The notes under the pieces are model-generated. The model saw nothing but the letters and a program-made list of their open reading frames with translations, had not been told where the DNA came from and ran no database searches. From NCBI RefSeq assembly GCF_030463535.1, contig NC_132894.1, positions 13,165,433-13,229,432 of the forward strand: DNA of 64,000 bases, given 5' to 3'. Shown here piece after piece: positions 38,925-50,330 of this stretch (its first letter is position 1; every line of letters begins with the position of its first letter). A program made the translations under genes and the position numbers. The stretch is from Salminus brasiliensis. Taxonomy: Eukaryota; Chordata; Actinopteri; Characiformes; Bryconidae.

Positions 38925-41915
38925 ATGTCTCTCAGAAGCCACCAGATACAGACCAGTGGCCCCTTTGGCTTCACTGGAAGCTCTGTGATCACTCAGCGGC
39001 GTGGAGTCTCTCTGTCCTCTGTACCCAAAGCCCACAGCGTCTATGGAGGTGGCTCCACAGGAGGCACCCGCATTTCCTCATCCATCTCGAGGGCCGTGTC
39101 TTCTGGCTATGGTGGTGGACTGGGTGCTGGATTCAGTGGTGGAATGAGTGGAGGAATCGGTGGAGGTGGCTTCAACCTGTCTTCTGCCCTGGACTCTGAT
39201 ACCATCCACCTGAATGAGAAGGCCACCATGCAGAACCTGAATGATCGTCTGGCCTCTTACCTGGAGAAGGTGCGCTCTCTGGAGGCTGCCAACGCTAAAC
39301 TGGAGCTGCAGATCCGTGAGTACTATGAGAAGAAGGGACCTGCTGCCCAGAGAGACTACAGCCACTACTGGGCCACTATCAATGACCTGAAGGATAAGGT
39401 ATAGTTGCCCTTAAGCTTTTGAATTGGAATTGTAGATCTATAATTAGTCCTTTGTAAGGCATGAATTTATTTTGGGGGGGCCTGACATGTAAAGATTTAA
39501 CCTAGATGTCTAATGGCCAGGGGGCACAGTACCTTTACTGTCATTTACACACTTTGTACTGTTTGCTCAGTCAATAATGTATAACAGCTATCCCTGCTTT
39601 TAGATCAAAAATGCCACCATCGGCAATGCCAACATCCTTCTACAAATTGACAACTCAAAGTTGGCTGCTGATGACTTCAGGACAAAGTAAGTGGTCACAA
39701 ATCATAAAAATAAATATATTATATATTCTATCAAGCCATTTGTTTAAAAAAAAAAAGACATACAAACCTCTCGCCCCTGACCAGGTATGAGCATGAATTG
39801 ATGATGCGGCAGTCTGTGGAGGCTGACATTGCCAACCTGCGACGCCTGCTAGACCAGACCACCTTGACAAAGGCTGACCTGGAGATGCAGATTGAAGGTC
39901 TACAGGATGAGTTGGCCTACCTGAAGAAGAACCATCAGGAGGTTGGTCATATAACTTTCTTTGTTATGATCCCCCAAAGCTCCCCCAAAGTAAGCAACCT
40001 CCTTAGGGCCAAACCATATGGGCAACAATCAGTGAAGTTAGAAAAGATTTATTGTCTACATGAACTTTGTAACTCAGCAAGTGCTTTGGTTGTGCTTGAG
40101 ACTAATTCTCTTGTAGACCAGGCCAGTAACAGTAACTTCTGCCAAGAATCTGGCCAGTGTGCAAATGCCAGTCTAAAAATTCTCCTTATTTGGTTGAGGA
40201 ATTACACAACCCAACGTTCACTTTTTTGAAAAAAAAAAAACCCATGAAGTAAACCAAGAATCCACAGCTTTTTTTCATTATTTTGCAATATCTGTTTTTG
40301 TAGGAACTGGCAGCTCTAAGATCTCAGCTGACCGGTACTGTGAACGTGGAGGTCGATGCTGCTCCTCAGCAGGACCTGAACAAGGTTCTGGAGGAAATTC
40401 GCTCTCAGTATGAAGCCATCACAGATAAGCACCGCAGAGACCAAGAGGCGTGGTTCAATGACAAGGTAAGATTGTTGGTTCTAAAGAATGCTTATTATGA
40501 TCATTAGAATTTGCATTTAAAATAATATATATATATATATTTCCCCTATTTCCCAGTCGGCAGGACTAAGCAAGGAGGTGGCCATCAGCACAGAGACCAT
40601 CCAAACATCCAAGACAGAGATCACAGACCTCAGACGAACACTGCAAGGCCTGGAGATCGAACTGCAGTCTCAGCTGAGCATGGTGAGCAATAAGAAGGGG
40701 AGAAAGATAAAGGAGAAGACAATGATAAAAGAGGTTTAGTGAGACAAAGGAAAGGAGAGAAAAAGGGATGATAATGAAATGCCTGGGAGGAGTTTGATCA
40801 GTACCAGGCACATGGGTGGGGGAGGGGAAGTAACACCAAGTTTAATTAATCTATGTTTTATGCAGTGTTCTACATCTTAGAGAAAAAAATGAGCCAGGGA
40901 GGAAGGGATGGGAAGAAGACTTTGTGAGGGAGGTAAACATAGCCAGAACTTCAAAAGGTCTTTGACACCTGGGTGTGGATTTGCACCACCTTGGTGGAAT
41001 ACAAAGCAGCTGTCTGTCAGCATGTCTTTTTTTTGGGAAATTTTGGAAATAGTCCACCACAGGAATGTTTGTTCTTGACTTGAAAGCTGACACATAGACT
41101 GAGAACAGCATCATTGAACTGACCCAATCTAAGTGGAACATGAGTTATGAGCAATCCCTTTGGTATGCGAGGTCAGAAGATTACGCTTGAGTAATGGGGA
41201 ATCTGAGACTGTGGGTGAATTCATGAGAAATGAGAATAGTGTCAAGCCCCAGAAGGTTATCTGCTTTTCAGTGAATAGCCTCCAAGAGTCCTGTTAAATG
41301 TCAAGGTAACCATAATAAACACCGGTAAACAGTGCACCCTAGCCAAACTGTTTCCATAACATCTCTGTCTTTTACAGAAAGCAGCACTGGAGAACACACT
41401 AGCAGAAACAGACGCTCGCTACAGTGCCATGTTGTCAGGTTACCAGAACCAGATTAACATGCAAGAGGCAGAGTTGTCCCAGGTGCGGGCCAGCATTGAG
41501 CAGCAGGGTCGTGACTATGCCTTGTTGCTGGACATCAAGAGTCGACTGGAGCAGGAGATTGCCACCTACAGGAGCCTCCTGGAAAAGGAGGAGTCCAGGT
41601 AAGGCTGGACATACATGCAGCTTGAATGCTTTGCTGATCAGAAAGTCCAGTGTTAAGTGTTAATGCTCATATCTGGGCCCTTGGGTTGTATGTTATGGCC
41701 ACAACTCATGTATCGTCTCCTCTTCCCTCCTTAGGACCCCAGGCACAGGTAATTATCACTTTTGCTCATTACAAATTTAAGAATACAATTTGTTGGTTAT
41801 TCAATAAATAATGTAGTTGTCAAGTATTAATGCCTTTCTTTTGTTTTCTTTTGTTCTTTCTTTTACAGGTGGATCTACTGTCACAACCACCACCACTGTG
41901 CACACAGTCAAATAA
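38925..41915 (+). CDS. Type I keratin (8 exons, 427 aa)
   Basis: Acidic intermediate-filament subunit. Coding exons are 38925-39398, 39604-39686, 39785-39941, 40304-40465, 40557-40682, 41378-41598, 41735-41748 and 41869-41915, with GT-AG junctions throughout. The head ([20 protein letters not shown]) is Ser/Gly-rich with Gly-Gly-Gly blocks but lacks the long homopolymeric Gly run of the first two genes. The rod starts [19 protein letters not shown] and ends [17 protein letters not shown]. The tail is very short and Thr-rich ([15 protein letters not shown]) and lacks the VVDGKVV motif of the other three genes. The 14-nt exon 7 is needed to keep frame. It resembles fish keratin 13/15-type proteins, but I do not assign a symbol. 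Confidence 0.93.
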
Positions 41916-42071
41916 GCAGAGCAGACTACTTTCTGAGACACACTCACCAACACTTAGTTCCCATGGCTCACTGCTGATAGTTTCACAGTAAATAACAGGT
42001 TACAAAACCTAGGAAACAACTGAAATAACTTGACCATGCTTCTTCATGTGTGAGAAAAACCTGTCTCTGAA

Positions 42072-42077
42072 AATAAA
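42072..42077 (+). terminator. Polyadenylation signal, fourth keratin gene
   Basis: AATAAA lies about 157 bp after the TAA stop codon, followed by gctgctggcaaac. Confidence 0.75.
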
Positions 42078-42089
42078 GCTGCTGGCAAA

Positions 42090-45000
42090 CATACAACCCT
42101 TCTGAACTGGCTCTCTCATTACTGTCCTACTCTACTGAACTGTTCTCATCATTTGGATCCTGACACAGGCAAACATGCACAAGTAATGACTGAAATATGA
42201 TACATGACTGAGATATGTAGAAAAACAACATATCATAGAATGAAGACACTACCAAATGAAACTGATCTAAAACTAAGAACATTTTAAATATATAATTAAT
42301 ATACCAATTAAGCACACTAAAGCTGTTTAGAACTGCAACAGAACTGTTTTTGATGTAGCAAAAAAGAAAAAAATACTGGCTGGGTTTCCCAAAAGCCACA
42401 TACAAAGGTCATTGTTAAATGGTAAAGTGAACATCATATAAAATATTCTCTCCAATAATTAAGATCTAATTATCTAAATACTTGGGAAATTGCACCCTGC
42501 TCCATTTGGGCCAAGTTGATCTTTGCCCCCGCCTGGTGCAAAAAAAAGAAAGAAGCCTGAATTGCAACATATTCAACTCCTTGCTCTCCTACGCCCGTTG
42601 CCAGGAGACTGGATCATCACAAAAATACATTGAGCTGAAAAGCAAAGTTTAGGCTGTAAAAAGAGTCAAGCGTTTGTTGATCATAAACTTATCAGTAATG
42701 CTCTTTGCCCTCCATAAAAAAATATGATTAAGCCAAATAAAAAAAAAGGAAGTGAAAGAAGTGTTTAGCAATGTTTGGGAGTTAAAAGACAGTGAATTGA
42801 CAAAACGTCATGGCATTCTTCTCCTTGATATACTCTTGAAGGTTCAACACAGGTTTTTCCAGGGCTGGGGTTCGTTGAAGCACCTTTCAGATGATTAGGT
42901 TTGTTTAAAGAACAGTTGTTGTGAGTGAGAACTCCTTTCCAATCATGTCAGTCCTTACCTACATTTCACACCTATGTGTGAAATTTGTATAAAAACACAT
43001 TCTCGAGTAAAAGTGTGACATTGTTTGAATTACAAGAATTATATACATTTTCATCTATACCTCCAGTAGCGATATATTTGCACATCATTTCCGCCCAGTG
43101 ACTCAGTCCTACCTCTGTAGCTCAAAGCAGAAGGCTAAAGTCATACATTCCTTTCCCATGCTATATGTTGCAAGCATGTATTTTTCCTTAGACATTAACT
43201 TAAATATAACCAACAAAGGTCATTTGATATGAACTTCAAATAATATACTTACAACATGTAACAGATTCTTGTTAACTTTCTAGAAACCTTTAAGAATAAG
43301 TTAGAAATTCAGTTTACAGTTATTTTAAATCAGCCCAGTTAACCTCTGTGGGTATTAACACCATTTTGCTGCTGTCCAATGAAAAATGTGTCTCTCCATT
43401 TTTGTTAGGGTTCATCATGATTTGAACCCTGCAGTTTCTCTGTACTTTGAGTAAATTATTCTAGATGAATGGACAAATAGAAATCCTCTAAATTACTTGG
43501 AATAAAATATATTACATTAACCACTCAAAGTTCAAAACATTTTGCCTTCTCCTGTAAACTCACCATTTTGGAGATACATGTTTTTAATTGGGCAGCAATG
43601 ACTTACAGTGATAGGACCTTTGCACAGACTGTTTTTAGTTGTATCCCTCCCATAGAAGCTTGTGAATTTGATTCATTCACTCAAGGATTTCTGACAAACT
43701 AGTGAAGTACATGCAGCTGTATTGCACTCTTCTTACAGCAAGAGGAAAAGCGGGACATACTGAATTAATTCTGAAATTCTTGTTACATTTTTACAGATTC
43801 CTCTTTCACATCTGTTTTGCTAATAATATCAGCTGTGCAGAAAAACATTTAAATGCAAAATAGAAGCACTTTCCCTATAGTCTCTGTCTTTTGCACCACA
43901 GTGTACATCCACATCCAGCACCATTAACAAACATTTATAGGCTTCTAAGGACATGGTGCTAAATTTCTTACATTAAGGATTAAAAAACGGAAATAATTAA
44001 ACTACTAACAGTCTTGTTTATTCTATAAAAAAGTACATACTGGACTTTTGCCAGCGCAGATGTTATTTCAGTAGTTTTAAGCACTTTCCAAAATTTCATT
44101 AACCTGAAACTTCCTTGGCCAAGCTTAGTCCTATTTTTAATAAACTTAGCTTTGTTAATGCTTCAGGTGGAGTTTTTTCCTTTCAAGCTAAGACTGGAGA
44201 ACCGTGACAGAGCTGCAATACTAAACCACCTTCGCTTCAACTTAATAATAACATGATACCGCTAATAATTAACGCAATAAGACTCTGCCTGTGCCTGTGG
44301 CATGGCTAGCCTAGGCGTGGCTGCACTGTTTACCCATTTGGCATTAGAAGTGTGTTTTGCAGTCAGAGCCCTTTCCTAGGGACTAAGTATTTGTTCAACC
44401 TGTATGGACTCAGGAAAAGCCATAAATCAGCAATCATTGTCAGTTGAGAGGGACATCAAACACAATTTCAAAAGAGGGACTATAGCAATGTTATTGCTGC
44501 AATCGAGCTTGCAGCAGTGCCTAGTAGGTGTGGGAGATATACTGACTCCATAGGGCACTTTTAATCTAAAGTCTTAGAAATATGTTTTGCGATTGTATTA
44601 ACTGGAAAGAATTTGCATCAGTGGTTAAGTAGACACTCAAACCTGGAACTGTTCTTAAAATCTGTAAAGCACTGTATGCTCTTATATACATAAGGGGTGT
44701 TCATTTTTGTTACTGCTGAATGTTTAAACAGTAAAACATTTTAAACACTTGCTAAATCAGCTGCCAGACTTTCAGGGGCATTTCTTTTTTACCAAATAAA
44801 GTTTTCAGTCTTTCCAAATTAAGTCACAGTTGAAGCAGTGATGTTAGTGGGTGGTTAAACTATGTTTAATGGTTTTTGGAAATATGTTAATATTGTGAAA
44901 TTTAAAAAATGGTTTAAAGGAGGCGAACGGTATGCAACTAATGCCAGACTTGCCCTCTGCCTACTATTACAACATACTGCAACAGACAGACTAAATTTAT

Positions 45001-45495
45001 AAATGTCATAAAATATTTCTTAAGAATAAGTACTGCATAAGATAATACAATGAATGTAACCAGAAGTTGAAATGACATTACTGTTTACCTGTAGTCCAAC
45101 TGTAAAATAAAGCCTTTAGACCAGAAAATGAGCTAAAGTTATCCTAACTTTTAGGCCCTAAACCTAAAACCTCTGGACCCACGGACAGCAGAGGAGCTGA
45201 AACGTGTTATTTTCACCTTGTGATTCTTTCAATCATAAATGAAGTGATAAACTGTGATAAAGGTCTTAGCAATAACAAAAGTCACAGGTGCTGTCACCAG
45301 TATAACAATGTAATGCAAAAAACACTAAAAGCAATTAAAATGTAAATGTTCATTAGAAGAAATGCAAAAATTATTATTTAGAAAATGCAGTTTTTGGCAC
45401 AACAAAATGAACACTAATTGTTAATTACTTTCTGTATGTTGGGGTAAAACTAGATTTCTATTTTTGGTTATGATGGCGAGGGTTTCATTTAGACT
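42090..45495. other. Intergenic spacer before the 7SL array
   Basis: AT-rich DNA from the end of the keratin cluster to the left edge of the tandem array. One MITE is recognisable (43,367-43,598). No gene was found. Confidence 0.55.
43367..43598. mobile_element. MITE with terminal inverted repeats
   Basis: The left end ctgctgtccaatgaaaaatg and the right end (ggagatacatg...ttaattgggcagc, read in reverse complement) form inverted repeats of roughly 30 bp. The interior has no coding capacity. Fragments of the same family are at 4,061-4,178 and near 880-975. The superfamily was not determined. Confidence 0.6.
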
Positions 45496-45499
45496 ACGT

Positions 45500-45739
45500 G
45501 CAGCGTACTGCCACATCTATACACAGGCACCGCCCCACTATTGATCGGCGCGGTGGCTTTGACCTGCTCCGTTTCCGACCTGGGCCGGTTCACCCATGCT
45601 TTTGCGACTTCGTAGCCCCGAGCTCCCTCAGAAGCACCAAATCAATACAGAACGGACACCCGATAGACGAAGTCCATGACAGCCCAAAATCCCAGCCTCC
45701 CGATAACTTGGATTACAGGCGCGCGCCACTTCGCCCGGC
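45500..45739 (-). pseudogene. Degenerate 7SL RNA copy at array edge
   Basis: The 5' end (45,739 reading left) is the normal GCCGGGCGAAGTGGCGCGCG, and the S-domain core around the helix 8 loop is recognisable. About 25 nt of the Alu-domain region (around gaactcaaacggtccgcc in other copies) is deleted. The CCTAAGGAGG region is altered, the 3' stem is scrambled, and no T-run terminator follows. The 5' flank nevertheless matches the intact copies. Probably not functional. Confidence 0.85.
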
Positions 45740-46940
45740 GGCAGTCGAGTTGATTTGGGGAGGTTTTAGCCTGCAGATACAAACTCACGCTGCCCACTGG
45801 TGGGCAAACGAGGAGTTACACAGACCTAAAGAGTCTCTTACAGACAGCGCCCTCTGGTCTTTTATCTTTTAGTTTACATTGCTTGTTACATTGAGTTCTG
45901 TGCTTCATCTTCACCAGTTATTCAGTTTTCAGGTAAGATGCCACGTTGTTTTAGGCGAACATGAAACCTGTTCACTGTAGTCTACTGACAGGGCGGTTAA
46001 AACCTCTGTAGACTAGTAGTACATTTCATCATTTTAGACTGAATGAATAACAGTCATGAACTCAACTGCTTTGAAATGTGTAAATCAGGAGTTACAAGAA
46101 TAAACTTCAGCATGTTTAGTGCTCTGTCAAAAATACAACCATTCTATCTCATTTCTATATTCTTCCATGCTCATTTTGTTATGTCCTTTCTCATCAGGCT
46201 TGTAACTCTCTTCTTCCTTTTTGATTTCTTTTCTTTTTGTGTTTTGGGATTTTTTTCATGATATTTTCAAGGCTGTTCTGGTTTAGATAACATTTTCCCA
46301 ACTGTGTTCAAATGTCAGACCATGGATGAGTCAGGTCTGTTAGCAATATTTTTTCACACACATGTTTATTACAGTATGACTCCTGTAATATAAAGACAAT
46401 GATCTTGTTCAGTATCAATACTTGCAGGCCTATTTGTGCTACACCACAAAGTAGCATTAATAAGTTTAGTTACAGTCTAAACTTGGTATTAGTATACCAG
46501 CTTTAAAGTAAAAAGAAAACAACAATGCACTGAAATTGACATTTTTAGTCTCTTTTTAAAAGTCTAAGATGTTCTCACGGAAAATACTAGCGTGTCAACT
46601 GGCTTAAACTTTTTTCCGCATAAAAAACGTTCTCTTTACTCCCATGGCACAGTTTGACTGACACAAAGGCAAACAACAAGCCCTGTGTATTGTGCATACA
46701 CTTTCCTTCTGATTCGCCATTTGTACATTTATTTTTATGCGGCCAAAAGTGTTTTTCTTCAGTCATTTTGTTTTTAAGATAGTCATTTCTTTTGCTCTAC
46801 TCTACCTCTGTAGAAAAAGTAGTGCTTCTGCCATGTGTACTTTTTCTTCAGACCATTAAAATCCTAAAGACTAATCGTTAAATTGTTTCTGTCCGAATAT
46901 TGCAAGGAAACAAGTGTTTATAGTATTGGTTGTGATGTTT

Positions 46941-46964
46941 AAGTAGTACATTTCATAATTTTAG
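46941..46964. other. Deletion junction within the array
   Basis: After gtgatgttt the sequence jumps to agtagtacatttcataattt, which normally lies just over 700 bp further on. The skipped part comprises the end of the spacer, the whole 7SL gene and its upstream flank. One unit has therefore lost its 7SL gene, directly beside the LINE at 46,965. Confidence 0.75.
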
Positions 46965-48902
46965 AATCAGAATCAGAATCTCTTTATTTCACCAAGTATG
47001 TTACTCATACAAGGAATTTGTCTTGGTGAGAGCAACACGTATGACAAGTAACAAAAAACACAGAACACAGTCTTAAACTAAAGGAAAATGACACTAAACA
47101 ATAAATAGGGTAGGAGATAAATTAAAAAAGTAAAAAGTACTAAAGGTAATAAAGAGCTGAAAATATATTTACAGAAAAGAAAAGAACATCTGTACAGGTG
47201 TGCAAATAGTCATAGTGCAAAATAGGCAGAGTGCAAAATAGCTGTTCAGTCCGGTTTGGTACAGTTCAGTTGTAAGTTTAGAGGTTTACAGTGGGAGGTG
47301 ACCACTGTGATTGAGGAGCGCTACAGCTCTGGGGAAGAAGCTGTTAGCATTACGTGTTGTGCTGGTTTTGATGGACCGCAGTCTTCTACCCGAGGGGAGT
47401 GTCTGGAAGAGGAGGTGTCCAGGATGTGAGGGGTCAGATGTAATCTTGCCAGCCCGCTTCCTCACCCTGCTGGTGTAGATCTGCTGAAGTGATGGCAGGT
47501 TACATCCGATGATCCTCTCTGCTGTCCTGATGATGCGCTGGAGTTTGGTTCTTTCTTGTGAGGTGGAGGAACCAAACCAGATAGTTATGGAGGCTGTGAT
47601 AATGGACTCGATGATCGCTGTGTAGAACTGGATCATCAGGGTCTGTGGCAGGTTGAATTTCTTGAGCTGTCTCAAGAAGAACATTCTTTGTTGAGCTTTC
47701 TTGATGATGGAGATGGTGTTTTTCTCCCATTTCAAGTCTCTGGAAATGGTGGTGCCCAGGAACTTGAGTGACTCCACCATTGATACTGCAGTGTTGTTGA
47801 TGTGGAGGGGGGGAAGGGTGGGTGGATTGCGTCGGAAGTCCACCACCATCTCTACAGTCTTTTCTGTGTTTAGCAGCAGGTGGTTGTTGCTGCACCAGGA
47901 CACCAGCTGCTCAATTTCCTTTCTGTAAGCAGACTCATCACCGTTGGCTATGAGGCCCACCAGAGTGGAGTCATCTGCAAATTTCAGGATCTTTACAGCT
48001 GGATCTTTGGAGACACAGTCATTAGTGTAGAGGCTGAAGAGAAGGGGTGAAAGAACACAACCCTGAGGGACTCCAGTACTGAGTGTCCGGAGGTCTGAAG
48101 TGTGCTTCCCCAGCCGCACCTGCTGTCTCCTGTCTGTCAGAAAATCCACGATCCACCGACACATGGAGTCTGGCACTGACAGCTGGGAGAGTTTGGCCTG
48201 AAGAAGCTGCGGCACAACAGTGTTAAAGGCCGAGCTAAAGTCCACAAACAAAACCCTAGCATAGTTTCCATGGCTGTCGAGATGTTGCAGGATAAAGTGC
48301 AGGGTCAGGTTGACCACATCATCGATAGACCTGTTTGCTCGGTACGCAAACTGCAAGGGGTCCAGCAGGGGATCTGTGATGGACTTCAGGTGGGCTAGGA
48401 TCAGGCGTTCAAAGACCTTCATGACTACAGAGGTCAGGGCGACAGGCCTGTAATCATTCAGTCTGGTGATGGTGGATTTCTTGGGAACTGGAATGATGGT
48501 GGAGGTTTTGAAGCAGGCTGGAACAGAGCAGAGTTCCAGTGATCTGTTAAAAATGTCTGTAAACACTGGAGCTAGTTGGTCACAGCAGTGTTTTAGGGTG
48601 GATGGAGAGACTGAGTCGGGCCCGGGGGCTTTCCTCACCTTCTGTCTGCTGAAGAGCCTGTGAACATCCTGCAGGTTGATGCAGAGATGAGCAGGAGGCA
48701 GAGGTGAGAGGGCCAGTGTGGGGGTGGAGGTGGAGGGGGGTGATGGGTGGTAGACGGTCTGATTGTCTTTTGTGAGTTCAAATCTGCAGTAGAACTCATT
48801 CAGGTCATTGGTGAGGTGTCGGTCGTTCAGAAGGTGGGGGGTCTTTCTCACCTTGTGACCAGTGAGAAGCTGAAGGCCTTTCCAGGCTGAAGATGGGTCG
48901 TA
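46965..48902 (-). mobile_element. 5'-truncated L2-like non-LTR retrotransposon
   Basis: The 3' end is on the left, with a short (AATCAG)n-type tail followed by tctttatttcaccaagtatg. The 5' end breaks off inside the ORF at about 48,902, where array spacer (aatgaataatagtcatgaac) resumes. The endonuclease domain is lacking because of 5' truncation, the usual result of incomplete target-primed reverse transcription. Only three or four bases of the target (actg) seem lost at the insertion point. Confidence 0.85.
47286..48851 (-). CDS. LINE reverse transcriptase, 5'-truncated (521 aa open)
   Basis: Reverse-transcriptase part of ORF2 of a non-LTR element. Visible motifs in order are APGPDSVSPSTLKHC, YRPVALTSVVMKVFERLI (motif 2), DPLQFAYRANRSIDD, VLFVDFSSAFNTV (motif A), GVPQGCVLSPLLFSLY (motif B), KFADDSTLVGLI (motif C, FADD intact) and a C-terminal region ending LLNHSGHLPL. 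The frame is open upstream of the first Met to the truncation point (DPSSAWKGLQLLTGHK), so the true protein began further 5' with an endonuclease that is absent here. The open frame suggests a fairly recent insertion. Placement in the L2/CR1 group is from overall motif wording, not a search. Confidence 0.85.
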   Translation of the reverse strand: MRKTPHLLNDRHLTNDLNEFYCRFELTKDNQTVYHPSPPSTSTPTLALSPLPPAHLCINLQDVHRLFSRQKVRKAPGPDSVSPSTLKHCCDQLAPVFTDIFNRSLELCSVPACFKTSTIIPVPKKSTITRLNDYRPVALTSVVMKVFERLILAHLKSITDPLLDPLQFAYRANRSIDDVVNLTLHFILQHLDSHGNYARVLFVDFSSAFNTVVPQLLQAKLSQLSVPDSMCRWIVDFLTDRRQQVRLGKHTSDLRTLSTGVPQGCVLSPLLFSLYTNDCVSKDPAVKILKFADDSTLVGLIANGDESAYRKEIEQLVSWCSNNHLLLNTEKTVEMVVDFRRNPPTLPPLHINNTAVSMVESLKFLGTTISRDLKWEKNTISIIKKAQQRMFFLRQLKKFNLPQTLMIQFYTAIIESIITASITIWFGSSTSQERTKLQRIIRTAERIIGCNLPSLQQIYTSRVRKRAGKITSDPSHPGHLLFQTLPSGRRLRSIKTSTTRNANSFFPRAVALLNHSGHLPL

Positions 48903-49884
48903 TAATGAATAATAGTCATGAACTCAACTGCTTTGAAATGTGTAAATCAGGAGTTACAAGAATAAACTTCAGCATGTTTAGTGCTCTGTCAAAAATACAA
49001 CCATTCTATCTCATTTCTATATTCTTCCATGCTCATTTTGTTATGTCCTTTCTCATCTGGCTTGTAACTCTCTTCTTCCTTTTTGATTTGTTTTGTGTTT
49101 TTTTTTTCCTGATATTTTCAAGGCGGTTCTGGTTTAGATAACATTTTCCCAAATGTGTTCAAATGTCAGACCATGGATGAGTCAGGTCTGTTAGCAATAT
49201 TTTTTCACACACATGTTTATTACAGTATGACTCCTGTAATATAAAGACAATGATCTTGTTCAGTATCAATACTTGCAGGCCTATTTGTGCTACACCACAA
49301 AGTAGCATTAATAAGTTTAGTTACAGTCTAAACTTGGTATTAGTATACCAGCTTTAAAGTAAAAAGAAAACAACAATGCACTGAAATTGACATTTTTAGT
49401 CTCTTTTTAAAAGTCTAAGATGTTCTCACGGAAAATACTAGCGTGTCAACTGGCTTAAACCTTTTTCTGCATAAAAAACGTTCTCTTTACTCCCATGGCA
49501 CAGTTTGACTGACACAAAGGCAAACAACAGGCCCTGTGTATTGTGCATACACTTTTCTTCTGATTCGCCATTTCAGTCATTTTGTTTTTAAGATAGTCAT
49601 TTCTTTTGCTCTACTCTGTAGAGAAAGTAGTGCTTCTGCCATGTGTACTTTTTCTTCAGACCATTAAAATCCTAAAGACTAATCGTTAAATTATTTCTGT
49701 CCGAATATTGCAAGGAAACAAGTGTTTGTAGTATTGGTTGTGATGTTTAAGCCTGTAACCCTTGCTTCCATTTATGTGCGGGTTTTGCAGTGGAATCTAA
49801 ACCTGTTAGTGAATGCTGAGGACAATTGTTTCATCAGTGTCAGTGAAAAGAATGTATTATTTGAGTTTAAACCACAGTGAATGA

Positions 49885-50183
49885 AAAAGACTGAGTCCCG
49901 CTGTCTTGCTCAGGCTGCACTGCAGGGTCTATTCACAGGCGCCATCCCACTACTGATCGGCACGGGGGCTTTGACCTGCTCCGTTTCCGACCTGGGCCGG
50001 TTCACCCCTCCTTAGACGACCTGGTGGACCCGAGCTCCCTCAGAAACACCATATCGACACCGACCTTAGCGCGGACACCCGATCAACATAGTCCACGACA
50101 GCCCAGAATCCCTGAACTCAAACGGTCCGCCAGTCTCAGCCTCCCAGTAACTTGGATTACAGGCGCGCGCCACTTCGCCCGGC
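49885..50183 (-). ncRNA. 7SL (SRP) RNA gene, copy 2
   Basis: RNA scaffold of the signal recognition particle, which targets secretory and membrane proteins to the ER. The - strand begins GCCGGGCGAAGTGGCGCGCG at 50,183, followed by CCTGTAATCC and GGGAGGCTGAG (Alu domain, internal A-box region) and GTTCTGGGCTGTAGTG (B-box-like). The S domain has helix 6 with a GGAG tetraloop (SRP19 site). Helix 8 reads TGAACCGGCCCAGGTCGGAA followed by ACGGAGCAGG, identical to the human core that binds SRP54. The 3' end CAGCGGGACTCAGTC leads into TTTTT (49,884-49,888), a Pol III terminator. Length is about 299 nt, as in human 7SL. The helix 6 3' strand reads CTCGGGTCCACC. Confidence 0.96.
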
Positions 50184-50330
50184 GGCAGTCGAGTTGATTT
50201 GGGGAGGTTTTAGCCTGCAGATACAAACTCACGCTGCCCACTGGTGGGCAAACGAGGAGTTACACAGACCTAAAGAGTCTCTTACAGACAGCGCCCTCTG
50301 GTCTTTTATCTTTTAGTTTACATTGCTTGT
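50184..50330 (-). promoter_or_regulatory. 7SL upstream promoter region (repeated in each unit)
   Basis: Reading upstream from the 7SL start, a TAAAA TATA-like element lies at about -29 to -25. GCGTGAGT lies at about -51 to -44, where human 7SL has its ATF/CRE site, but no canonical TGACGTCA is seen. A quasi-palindrome gcccaccagtgggc follows at about -66 to -53, and a GC-rich block, ccagagggcgctgtc, lies near -120. The same block precedes the other copies (for example 45,740-45,890, 51,820-51,965, 53,420-53,565, 58,405-58,550, 60,007-60,150, 61,606-61,750 and 63,244-63,390). Its role is inferred by position. Confidence 0.6.

Noticed and set aside
38502-39035. 177-codon - strand ORF over the fourth keratin promoter and exon 1
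   Set aside because: Antisense shadow of the keratin head and a CA microsatellite (poly CVCVCVC).
45498-45872. 124-codon + strand ORF at the array edge
   Set aside because: It is the antisense reading of the degenerate 7SL copy and its promoter flank.
50140-50183. Resemblance to primate Alu elements (possible human contamination)
   Set aside because: The Alu-like start is followed by a complete S domain and a T5 terminator, repeats in every unit, and sits in fish-like DNA. It is the 7SL gene from which Alu derives, not an Alu.
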